A stretch of DNA of 27,568 nucleotides from QVMP01 sp047974325 (GTDB lineage Bacteria > Bacteroidota > Bacteroidia > Bacteroidales > Dysgonomonadaceae). The number at the start of each line of letters is the position of its first letter. The stretch's first letter is position 1. The position numbers were made by a program, and so were the translations under genes. The DNA is taken from the NCBI GenBank assembly GCA_047974325.1, contig JBKECE010000269.1, positions 1 through 27,568 on the forward strand. The letters are read 5' to 3'. This document shows positions 7,911 through 14,648 of this stretch, piece after piece. The notes beneath the pieces were generated by a model. That model saw nothing but the letters and a program-made list of their open reading frames with translations. It had not been told where the DNA came from and did no database searches.

Positions 7911-8729
7911 ATGTCAACTTATACCGAAGATAACAGAAAAGTTACGACTCACCGTCTGATAGAAATGAAACAACGTGGCGAAAAAATATCTATGCTCACC
8001 GCATACGATTATTCCATGGCAAGTATCATAGATCAAGCCGGAATGGATGTAATATTGGTTGGAGATTCAGCTTCAAATGTAATGGTGGGCAATATAACTA
8101 CCCTCCCGATAACGCTCGATCAGATGATCTATCACGGACGATCAGTCGTAAATGCAGTGAAACGCGCACTTGTTGTCGTGGATATGCCTTTCGGAACTTG
8201 TTCAGGCGACACTCTCAAATCGCTCGGTGCAGCAATCCGAATCATGAAAGAATCGGGAGCCGAAGCGGTAAAGATAGAAGGTGGACAAGAAATAGCTGCC
8301 GATATCAAGCAGATTATAGATGCAGGAATACCAGTGATGGGACATTTGGGTTTGATGCCTCAATCAATAAATAAATACGGAACATACAATGTACGTGCAA
8401 AAGAAGATGAAGAAGCCGAAAAACTGTTGAACGATGCCAAATTACTACAAGATATAGGCTGCTTTGCCATCGTACTGGAAAAAATACCGGCTAGACTTGC
8501 ACAAAAAGTTGCATCAGAGCTAATGATCCCAATCATAGGCATCGGAGCTGGAGGAGGAACAGATGGCCAAGTGCTTGTTATGCATGATATGCTAGGCATA
8601 AACAAAGATTTTTCACCTAAATTTCTACGTAGATATGCCGATGTGCATACTATAATCACTGATGCAGTGAAGAACTATATTAAAGATGTAAAAATAAAAG
8701 ACTTCCCTAACGAAGACGAGAGCTATTAA
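7911..8729 (+). CDS. panB: 3-methyl-2-oxobutanoate hydroxymethyltransferase (PanB)
   Basis: PanB (EC 2.1.2.11) transfers a hydroxymethyl group from 5,10-methylenetetrahydrofolate to 2-oxoisovalerate to give ketopantoate, the first committed step to pantothenate and coenzyme A. The protein is cytoplasmic, normally decameric and Mg-dependent. At 272 residues it has normal family length. Family blocks are present in order: MLTAYD near the N-terminus, VGDSASNVM (metal/substrate Asp), DMPFG, VKIEGG, GHLGLMPQS, the catalytic Glu in VLEKIP, IGIGAGGGTDGQVLVMHD. No other pantothenate gene is nearby. The next gene starts about 20 bases downstream and is probably co-transcribed. Confidence 0.97.
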   Translation: MSTYTEDNRKVTTHRLIEMKQRGEKISMLTAYDYSMASIIDQAGMDVILVGDSASNVMVGNITTLPITLDQMIYHGRSVVNAVKRALVVVDMPFGTCSGDTLKSLGAAIRIMKESGAEAVKIEGGQEIAADIKQIIDAGIPVMGHLGLMPQSINKYGTYNVRAKEDEEAEKLLNDAKLLQDIGCFAIVLEKIPARLAQKVASELMIPIIGIGAGGGTDGQVLVMHDMLGINKDFSPKFLRRYADVHTIITDAVKNYIKDVKIKDFPNEDESY

Positions 8730-8749
8730 GCTCCGAAGTGCATACAAAT

Positions 8750-9331
8750 ATGACTATACAGTATAAGCCTAACATAGATGATTTTACGGAATTGCAGTTA
8801 TTAGCAACCAGTCAGACACCCCGCTACATGAAACAAGCAGTTGTTCAAAAATATTTAGGACAAATCTTGTTCATCATAGTGATGTTATTGTCCGGAGTCA
8901 GATTCATGAGTGAGCACTCTCCCTATCATCTGATCATTTGCCTTATAGCTACAATTGCATGCATTATGTATCCGGCCTTCAATCTTTGGCTATACAAAAA
9001 AACAGTGCATTTACAATATAAAAAACTCGAAAAGAAAGGAAATAACAGCATAGTATCACTATCTATAAACTCAGCAGAGTTAGATCTATTAAATGAAAAA
9101 GGTGCATACAATATGCATACCTCAGATATAATTCAATTCTATGAGGTTGGTAAATATTTCTTCATCCGTATGCACGAAGATTTGTTCTTAGCCATTCCAA
9201 AAGATCAATTGTCGGAAATCAATTCTTTCAGGGATGAATTACATGAATATGCCGCTTTATACAATATCCCATTCAGCACAAACCTCAATTGGGTAAGCAA
9301 TATCTACAGCAAAAAAAACGTATTAAACTAG
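8750..9331 (+). CDS. YcxB-like small membrane protein
   Basis: This 193-residue protein has two transmembrane helices near the N-terminus (about 37-55 and 62-82), followed by a cytoplasmic part that matches the YcxB C-terminal layout: a strand-rich domain with LSINSAELDLLNEKGAYNMHTSDI, then FYEVGKYFFIRM and the F/LAIPKDQL motif that typifies this family. Its function is unknown across the family. The start is taken as the ATG at 8750; a GTG at 8738 in the same frame would add four residues, and neither has a strong ribosome-binding site. It follows panB by 20 bases and probably shares its transcript, though no functional link is evident. Confidence 0.75.
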   Translation: MTIQYKPNIDDFTELQLLATSQTPRYMKQAVVQKYLGQILFIIVMLLSGVRFMSEHSPYHLIICLIATIACIMYPAFNLWLYKKTVHLQYKKLEKKGNNSIVSLSINSAELDLLNEKGAYNMHTSDIIQFYEVGKYFFIRMHEDLFLAIPKDQLSEINSFRDELHEYAALYNIPFSTNLNWVSNIYSKKNVLN

Positions 9332-9369
9332 GCGTCTAAAGCGACTAAAAATCTTCTTCCAACACATAT

Positions 9370-9400
9370 AACGACCGATAATATTCTGTTGTCGATCGTT
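9370..9400. other. Imperfect hairpin downstream of the YcxB-like gene
   Basis: AACGACCGA (9370-9378) can pair with TCGATCGTT (9392-9400) with one C-A mismatch, leaving a 13-base loop. No T-run follows directly. It could be part of the leader of the BON gene or of the 3' end of the upstream transcript. Confidence 0.35.
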
Positions 9401-9437
9401 AAGAAAATCTTATCCTTTTCTTCATGAACTTATATTT

Positions 9438-9474
9438 AAAAATATTGTTCAAACTATAGTAACAATATTTTTTT
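9438..9474 (+). terminator. AT-rich hairpin with T-run, 28 bases before the BON lipoprotein gene (terminator or attenuator)
   Basis: A perfect 12-base stem, 9438-9449 (AAAAATATTGTT) with 9461-9472, has an 11-base loop and a T-run 9468-9474. It is either the end of the panB-YcxB transcript or a structure within the leader of the 9503 gene. The 28 bases left between the T-run and the ATG leave no room for a promoter with both elements. Confidence 0.65.
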
Positions 9475-9502
9475 AATTCTAATTAATTTTAATAATAAGA
9501 CT

Positions 9503-9979
9503 ATGAAAAAAGTGATTTTTATTTATGCATGCATTGCAATGCTAGGTCTGGGATTATATTCTTGCGGACCAAGCGACACAAAATTGCAAAAGAATGTAAC
9601 GACTGCTTTATCAATTGCCCAGCCCAATGTAACCGTAGCCGTAAAAGATGGCGTTGTTACATTAAGTGGAAAAGTAGATTCTCAATCGGCGAAAGATGCC
9701 GCAGAACAAGTATCTAAAGGTGTGAAAGGTATCAAATCGGTAGTCAACAACATTGAAGTGACACAACCACCTGTAACTATTAATCCGGATAGTACACTCA
9801 CGACTCTTATTACAACTGCACTTACAACCGCCGGCTACAAAGATGTTGTCGCAACCGTAAAAGACGGAGAAGTCACACTCACAGGCAATGTGAAGCAAGC
9901 TGACCTGACCAAAGTGATGCAGATAGCAAATGAAGCCAAGCCAAAAAAAGTTATTAATCAATTAATTATAAAGAAATGA
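9503..9979 (+). CDS. Lipoprotein with two BON domains
   Basis: This 158-residue protein starts with a lipoprotein signal (MKKVIFIYACIAMLGLGLYSC) with Cys21 as the likely lipidated residue, so it should be anchored in the envelope. The mature part has two BON repeats (about 26-87 and 95-158). Each has the pattern VTVAVKDGVVTLSGKV / VVATVKDGEVTLTGNV followed by a helix and an INQ/VNN-type last strand. BON proteins such as OsmY and DolP act at membranes, bind phospholipid and often support envelope stress tolerance. Its stop overlaps the next gene's start by four bases (9976-9979), so the pair is translationally coupled. The exact role is unknown. Confidence 0.88.
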   Translation: MKKVIFIYACIAMLGLGLYSCGPSDTKLQKNVTTALSIAQPNVTVAVKDGVVTLSGKVDSQSAKDAAEQVSKGVKGIKSVVNNIEVTQPPVTINPDSTLTTLITTALTTAGYKDVVATVKDGEVTLTGNVKQADLTKVMQIANEAKPKKVINQLIIKK

Positions 9980-10344
9980 GTCTAAAGGATAAATATGCAA
10001 AACTAATTGATTTTGCACAAAGTTCAGGCATACAAAATCTTGCCGTAACGGAACAAGATAATGTTTTATATGTGAATGGAAGTGCTACAGCCACTGTAAA
10101 AGACCGTATATGGGCAATTTACAATGAGCTCGATCCTGATATGCGTTCCGGTGATTTGGTTCTCAATATCGAAGTTGCTGCAGGAGGTGAAGAGATTTAT
10201 GAAGTAAAAGCAGGTGATAATCTGAGCAAAATCGCTTCAAAATATCCGGGTATGTCATGGCAAAAAATATTTGATGCTAATAAAGACATCATATCAGATC
10301 CTAATCTGATTTATCCCGGTCAGAAATTAAGAATCCCATTGTAA
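9976..10344 (+). CDS. BON-like/LysM protein related to Kbp (YgaU)
   Basis: This 122-residue protein has no signal peptide. Residues about 1-68 form a short, degenerate BON-like domain (AVTEQDNVLYVNGSATATVKDR). Residues 73-121 are a LysM domain (YEVKAGDNLSKIASKYPGMSWQKI... NLIYPGQKLRIPL). The same BON-LysM order and lack of a signal are known in E. coli Kbp, a cytoplasmic K+-binding protein of about 149 residues, so a Kbp-like role is a reasonable guess. A peptidoglycan-binding role would need export by some other route. It is coupled to the BON lipoprotein by an ATGA overlap. A perfect terminator follows. Confidence 0.85.
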   Translation: MSLKDKYAKLIDFAQSSGIQNLAVTEQDNVLYVNGSATATVKDRIWAIYNELDPDMRSGDLVLNIEVAAGGEEIYEVKAGDNLSKIASKYPGMSWQKIFDANKDIISDPNLIYPGQKLRIPL

Positions 10345-10369
10345 TTATAAAAGGCATAAGATAAGTAAG

Positions 10370-10406
10370 AATAGGCTTTTCTCGATAAAGAAAAGCCTAT
10401 TTTTTG
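10370..10406 (+). terminator. Strong terminator of the BON/LysM operon
   Basis: A perfect 13-base stem, 10370-10382 with 10389-10401, has a six-base loop and six T after the pairing. It lies between convergent genes. The minus-strand side is not T-rich, so it mainly stops the plus-strand transcript. Confidence 0.93.
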
Positions 10407-10416
10407 TTTCAAATGA

Positions 10417-12030
10417 TCATGAATACATTTTATCTTTCTGTGTTTTGATATCATCCGATGTAATATAATCATCATAATCAATTATTTTATCAATAACTCC
10501 ATTTGGAGTAAGTTCAATAACTCGATTACAGACTGTCTGGATAAATTCATGGTCATGCGACGACATCAAAACATTGCCTTTTAATTGCTTCAAGGTATTA
10601 TTAAAGGCTTGAATAGATTCCAAATCCAAGTGGTTTGTCGGAGAATCCAGAACCAAGGTATTTGCATCTTTCATCATCATACGGGCAATCATGCAGCGCA
10701 TTTTTTCACCACCCGACAAGACCGTAGCACTTTTCAATATTTCTTCACCCGAAAACAACATTCTCCCCAAAAAACCTTTTAGATAAATCTCACTCGTATC
10801 ATCTGAAAATTGAGCCAACCAATCGACAAGATTCAAATCTTTTGTAAAAAACTCCGAATTATCCAATGGTAAATAAGCCTCAGTAATGGTTTGTCCCCAT
10901 TCAAATGTGCCTTTATCCGGTTGTATATTGCCATTGATGATTTCAAAGAAAGCAGTCATTGCCCGCGGATCTCTTGATAAGAAAATGATCTTATCGTCTT
11001 TCTCCACATTGAAACTTACATTATCAAAGAGGATTTGCCCCTCAACAGACTTGCTCAGTCCATTGACTTCCAAAATCTTATTTCCGGGTTCACGTGAGGG
11101 TGTAAAAATAATGCCCGGATATTTACGTGACGAAGGTTGAATTTCTTCAATATTCAACTTCTCCAACATTTTCTTACGGCTTGTGGTCTGTTTTGATTTT
11201 GCTACATTAGCACTGAATCGCCGTATAAATTCTTCCAGCTCTTTTTTCTTCTCTTCGGCTTTTTTGTTCTGCTGCGCCAATTGGCGTGACGCTAACTGGC
11301 TCGATTCGTACCAGAAGCTATAATTACCAGAAAACAGATTTATTTTGCTGTAGTCAATGTCTACGATATGCGTACAAACAGAATCAAGGAAGTGACGGTC
11401 GTGAGAAACAACTAACACTGTATTCTCAAAGTTCGCAAGGTAATTTTCCAACCAACTCACGGTGTCTATATCCAAATCGTTAGTCGGCTCGTCCAATAGC
11501 AAATTATCCGGTTTTCCGAACAATGCTCTGGCGAGCAATATCCTCACTTTTTGCTTTCCACTCATATGTGCCATCAGCTGATTGTGCGACTCGGTTTTGA
11601 TACCTAATCCATTCAACAAACTTGCAGCATCACTTTCAGCTGTCCATCCACCCAATTCTGCAAAACGTTCTTCGAGCTCCGAGGCTTTTATTCCGTCTTC
11701 TTCCGTAAAATCTTCTTTTGCATAAATGGCATCTTTTTCTTTCATTATTTCGGATAGAGTGGTGTGTCCCTGAAGCACGGTGTCAATGACGGTTTGGTCG
11801 TCAAATGCAAAGTGATCTTGTGAGAGCACAGACATCCGTTCGTTAGTACCCATCGAAAAAGATCCTCGTGTGGCATCTCGCTGCCCGCTCAATATTTTCA
11901 AGAAAGTAGATTTTCCGGCACCATTGGCACCAATAATACCATAGCAATTGCCATTCGTGAACTTTATGTTCACATCCTGAAACAGGATTCGCTTACCAAA
12001 CTGGTGAGTCAAATTAGAAACTGTAATCAT
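10417..12030 (-). CDS. ABC-F family ATPase, YbiT-like, with degenerate second ATPase domain
   Basis: This 537-residue soluble protein has two ABC domains joined by a charged linker (about 245-300). It is of the ABC-F class, which acts on ribosomes in translation rather than in transport. Length and many motifs follow E. coli YbiT. The start is the ATG at 12028-12030 (MITVSNLTHQFG), because the upstream extension is not family-like and AAAGGT precedes it. Domain 1 is intact: Walker A GANGAGKST (34-42), signature MSGKQ (156-160), Walker B LLLDE (177-181) and His210. Domain 2 keeps a signature LSGGE (438-442) and His492 but has lost Walker A (FLSRDPRAMT, 350-359) and has Ser463 in place of the catalytic Glu (LVLDS). 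It is therefore probably active at one site only. It lies 92 bases after the PDZ protein gene and may be co-transcribed with it. Confidence 0.93.
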   Translation of the reverse strand: MITVSNLTHQFGKRILFQDVNIKFTNGNCYGIIGANGAGKSTFLKILSGQRDATRGSFSMGTNERMSVLSQDHFAFDDQTVIDTVLQGHTTLSEIMKEKDAIYAKEDFTEEDGIKASELEERFAELGGWTAESDAASLLNGLGIKTESHNQLMAHMSGKQKVRILLARALFGKPDNLLLDEPTNDLDIDTVSWLENYLANFENTVLVVSHDRHFLDSVCTHIVDIDYSKINLFSGNYSFWYESSQLASRQLAQQNKKAEEKKKELEEFIRRFSANVAKSKQTTSRKKMLEKLNIEEIQPSSRKYPGIIFTPSREPGNKILEVNGLSKSVEGQILFDNVSFNVEKDDKIIFLSRDPRAMTAFFEIINGNIQPDKGTFEWGQTITEAYLPLDNSEFFTKDLNLVDWLAQFSDDTSEIYLKGFLGRMLFSGEEILKSATVLSGGEKMRCMIARMMMKDANTLVLDSPTNHLDLESIQAFNNTLKQLKGNVLMSSHDHEFIQTVCNRVIELTPNGVIDKIIDYDDYITSDDIKTQKDKMYS

Positions 12031-12122
12031 TTTTACCTTTTTTACATAAAAAGATGAATGACCGGAAACATCCTGAGTCATCCATCCTGATATATTTTAT
12101 AACAATCTTTTGTTTGTCAATT

Positions 12123-13550
12123 TTATCTTATCTCTATGGTTACCGAAGATCTTATTTCGGGTACGACTCCAAAAACCCGTCTTTGTTTCCGTGTTTCTAC
12201 CTCGAACATTAACTTGGATGGAGGATTCGGCGTAACGTATTTTTGAAAATTATACAAATAAGAAAAATAAGTCATGTATATGCTTTTCTTAAATTCTTGC
12301 GCAATATTATCGTATTTATACTTATCCCAGAACATACAATCTGTAAATCCATTTGCATCCGTAAACCGAGTGTCCGGATTTCTATACTTCATTGTTTCTA
12401 TCAAGAATCTTTTATAGGCATTGGTTAATTCATCTTTTGTCACATCCATTTTCTGATCATCGATGCGTTTTATAATGTCTCCGCCACGTATTCCTGCATT
12501 ATAAGCAGGTGAATTTGCATCAACATTCGTTATGGTCTTCATATCGTCTGTACTGATATGAAAACCTGTATAATTATATCGTTTATAATCGACCAAATAT
12601 CCGACAGACGTTTTATTGGCTGAATACGGATAGTTCATCATCAGCAAAGGAGTATGCATACGTGCATATTCTTCAAGTGAGTATTTTTCCGAAAGGTATT
12701 CGGTTGCATGACAGTCCCATATCTGAGTCAATTGATTAGGTTCTACATATTTTTTATCAAAAAAACGGATTCCCAATTCGAGTGTATATTGTCCTTCAAC
12801 TTGAACTGCAGACTCGGTTCCTGAAAGTATTGGCAGATTGACCATTGTTTTGGTACGTGGATCAAAACGCCACGATCTCAATTGTGATTTAGGAGTCAAT
12901 GCCGCATTATGTTTCAAATTGGGTTGATAGCTATAATAAGTTTGGATAATAATATCCGGATCTTTACGATCCCGAGTCAGCCCTTTATCATTCAATGCTT
13001 TTTCTATTATGGCAGATATCTCACCATCAATTGCCGGAGCATTGTTATCGACCAGAAAATCGAATGTATGATAATCCGAGTAATCTATATTCGGATTTGG
13101 TTGTACTTGTAACGGGAGAACAAATGAACGTTCATTTGTATCTTCCAAACTATAAAAAGAAAAGCTCGTTGCCAGTTCGGATTCCGAAAGCGAGCCTATT
13201 TCATTACATTGTCGACTGAGTCTATATTCACTGAAATAGGTATTCAGATTACGTATCGTAAATGTAACTTCGGTGGTTGACTCATTAAAAAGCCAACTTG
13301 CGATTGTTTTATAATCACGGAGATATGTTGCAACTCCATTAACTTCCATAATAATGTCGTTGGGCTTGATCCCCGCTTTTTCGGCAGGAGAGAACGGTTC
13401 TACGGAAAGAACAACAGGTTCTCCATAACCCCAGCTTGGATTGTTACTAATTTCGAATGTGATGCCAAAATGGCACGTTTGCTCTTTAGTTTGTGCGTTT
13501 AAGTTTAATGTAAAGACCGCTATCAGAAGCGATAATAGTATTTTTTTCAT
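12123..13550 (-). CDS. Secreted PDZ / DUF4136-like / PDZ protein
   Basis: This 475-residue protein has a signal peptide (MKKILLSLLIAVFTLNLNAQ). It begins with a PDZ domain (about 25-105) containing VEPFSPAEKAGIKPNDIIMEVNG. The middle (about 155-310) resembles DUF4136: DYSDYHTFDFLV, then IIEKALNDKGLTRDRKDPDI, and a strand that continues DIIIQTYYSY. A second PDZ (about 325-395) carries VDANSPAYNAGIRGGDIIKRID. There is no protease domain, catalytic triad or lipobox, so it is likely a periplasmic binding or scaffold protein. A canonical promoter lies upstream. The partner of the PDZ domains is not known. Confidence 0.85.
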   Translation of the reverse strand: MKKILLSLLIAVFTLNLNAQTKEQTCHFGITFEISNNPSWGYGEPVVLSVEPFSPAEKAGIKPNDIIMEVNGVATYLRDYKTIASWLFNESTTEVTFTIRNLNTYFSEYRLSRQCNEIGSLSESELATSFSFYSLEDTNERSFVLPLQVQPNPNIDYSDYHTFDFLVDNNAPAIDGEISAIIEKALNDKGLTRDRKDPDIIIQTYYSYQPNLKHNAALTPKSQLRSWRFDPRTKTMVNLPILSGTESAVQVEGQYTLELGIRFFDKKYVEPNQLTQIWDCHATEYLSEKYSLEEYARMHTPLLMMNYPYSANKTSVGYLVDYKRYNYTGFHISTDDMKTITNVDANSPAYNAGIRGGDIIKRIDDQKMDVTKDELTNAYKRFLIETMKYRNPDTRFTDANGFTDCMFWDKYKYDNIAQEFKKSIYMTYFSYLYNFQKYVTPNPPSKLMFEVETRKQRRVFGVVPEIRSSVTIEIR

Positions 13551-13622
13551 TGAATTGATGTGTATTGATACTTCACTCTATTATATAACCCTTCTATACT
13601 AAATATATATTAAAATTGGGAG

Positions 13623-13652
13623 CAAAGATACATTATTATCGTCTATAATCAA
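13623..13652 (-). promoter_or_regulatory. Canonical promoter of the PDZ protein gene
   Basis: On the minus strand, TTG (13650-13652), a 19-base spacer, and TATCTTTG (13623-13630) match the Bacteroidetes consensus TTTG-N19-TAnnTTTG closely. Transcription would begin near 13616 and leave about 65 bases before the ATG at 13550. Confidence 0.75.
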
Positions 13653-13750
13653 TGGGTTTAAAGATTAATATATCAACACTTTTGCTACAATATAATTTAG
13701 GTAGCCTCGCTTCTATCCGCCGAATGTAAAATCTGTTCAATATAAAATTG

Positions 13751-13758
13751 TATATTTG
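13751..13758 (+). promoter_or_regulatory. Bacteroidetes -7 box for ribE
   Basis: TATATTTG fits TAnnTTTG and gives a leader of about 28 bases to the ATG at 13792. This is too short for an FMN riboswitch. The -33 position is poorly matched. Confidence 0.5.
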
Positions 13759-13791
13759 TATAGAAAAAATATCATAAAAGAAAGATTATCT

Positions 13792-14391
13792 ATGTTTTCA
13801 GGAATTGTAGAAGAGGCCGCCCAAGTGGTGGCATTAAAAAGAGACGGAGAAAACCTGCATCTGACATTAAAGTGCGCATTTACGCATGAACTAAAAATAG
13901 ATCAAAGTATTGCACATAACGGAGTTTGTCTCACAGTCGTGAATCTTACAGATGACACCTATACTGTCACCGCCATAAAAGAAACGCTCGACAGATCAAA
14001 TTTGGGTTTACTCCAAGTTGGCGACAAGGTGAACCTAGAAAGAAGCATGCTGATGAATGGCAGACTGGACGGACATATAGTGCAAGGTCATGTAGATCAA
14101 ACTGCAACCTGTGAAGAAATAAGAGAAGCCGATGGAAGTTGGTATTTCAAATTTGCATATGAATATAACAAGGAGAAAGCCAAAAACGGTTACTTAACTG
14201 TGGATAAAGGCTCGGTCACAGTCAACGGCATCAGCCTGACCGTATGTAATCCTACTAACAATACGTTTGAAGTTGCTATAATCCCCTACACATACGAATT
14301 CACGAACTTTCACGAACTGAAAATAGGCTCAGTTGTCAATCTTGAATTTGATATTATAGGAAAATATATCAGCAGAATATTAGCACAATAA
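13792..14391 (+). CDS. ribE: Riboflavin synthase, alpha chain
   Basis: This enzyme (EC 2.5.1.9) dismutates two 6,7-dimethyl-8-ribityllumazine molecules to riboflavin and a pyrimidinedione, the last step of riboflavin synthesis, in the cytoplasm as a trimer. The protein is 199 residues. It starts at the ATG at 13792 with the family N-terminus MFSGIVEE; an in-frame TTG at 13756 is rejected because it overlaps the promoter box. Two lumazine-binding repeats are visible, with NGVCLTVV and GHIVQGHVD in the first half and VDKGSVTVNGISLTV in the second. No other riboflavin gene adjoins it. A strong terminator follows. Confidence 0.96.
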   Translation: MFSGIVEEAAQVVALKRDGENLHLTLKCAFTHELKIDQSIAHNGVCLTVVNLTDDTYTVTAIKETLDRSNLGLLQVGDKVNLERSMLMNGRLDGHIVQGHVDQTATCEEIREADGSWYFKFAYEYNKEKAKNGYLTVDKGSVTVNGISLTVCNPTNNTFEVAIIPYTYEFTNFHELKIGSVVNLEFDIIGKYISRILAQ

Positions 14392-14420
14392 ATTACTGGA
14401 CATATCAAAATATCCATGCC

Positions 14421-14452
14421 AGCCCGATAAGAATATCTTATCGGGCTTTTTT
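14421..14452 (+). terminator. Terminator of ribE
   Basis: A perfect 12-base stem, 14421-14432 (AGCCCGATAAGA) with 14436-14447, has a three-base loop and six T (14447-14452). It lies 29 bases after the stop. Confidence 0.93.
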
Positions 14453-14507
14453 ATCTGAATCAAAAAAGATGAAAAAAAATTTCGAAAGAAGTATAGATTG
14501 CTATAAA

Positions 14508-14576
14508 TAAGAAAAGGTTGTCATCCCGACAACCCCAATCTCAATTGTTAACCTTAAATCTAATACCATGAAAAAC
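14508..14576 (-). ncRNA. Probable small RNA of about 70 nt between ribE and rmuC
   Basis: The minus strand carries a complete short transcription unit: an exact promoter (14583-14612), a predicted start near 14576, about 40 largely unstructured bases containing CATGGTATTAGATTTAAGG, then a terminator hairpin. The hairpin stem, read on the minus strand, is GGTTGTC (14534-14528) pairing with GACAACC (14522-14516) around GGGAT, followed by TTTTCTTATTT. There is no ORF of useful size in the transcript. The hairpin could also end the rmuC mRNA, which stops at 14649. I place no known RNA family here. Ends are inferred from promoter and hairpin positions only. Confidence 0.6.
14511..14534 (-). terminator. 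Terminator of the small RNA, possibly shared with rmuC
   Basis: A perfect 7-base stem with a five-base loop is followed on the minus strand by TTTTCTTATTT. On the plus strand the hairpin is followed by CCAATCTC, so it is oriented for minus-strand transcripts. Confidence 0.75.
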
Positions 14577-14582
14577 ACAGTA

Positions 14583-14612
14583 CAAAGATATGAATATTTT
14601 TATGTTATACAA
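14583..14612 (-). promoter_or_regulatory. Canonical promoter of the candidate small RNA
   Basis: Minus-strand TTG (14610-14612, within TGTTG), a 19-base spacer and TATCTTTG (14583-14590) have the same layout and spacing as the PDZ gene promoter. It lies downstream of the rmuC stop, so it does not serve rmuC. No protein gene starts downstream of it before ribE, which is on the other strand. Confidence 0.7.
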
Positions 14613-14648
14613 CACATTCGCGATTGTTTCCGCAAACATTAACCTTAT

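Noticed and set aside
12094..12120. A TTGACA / TAAAAT-like pair upstream of the ABC-F gene on the minus strand
   Set aside because: The spacer is only about 15 bases, and Bacteroidetes primary sigma factor does not use the -35/-10 consensus of E. coli. It is probably chance in AT-rich DNA.
13664..13791. Possible FMN riboswitch ahead of ribE
   Set aside because: The likely -7 box at 13751-13758 leaves a leader of only about 28 bases, and I see none of the conserved multi-helix RFN elements upstream.
14568..14642. A 24-codon plus-strand ORF (MKNTVQRYEYFYVIQHIRDC then four residues) opposite the small RNA promoter
   Set aside because: There is no plus-strand promoter box or ribosome-binding site, and the region is fully explained by the minus-strand promoter and RNA. 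It would only be worth revisiting if its codons, rather than the promoter bases, prove conserved.
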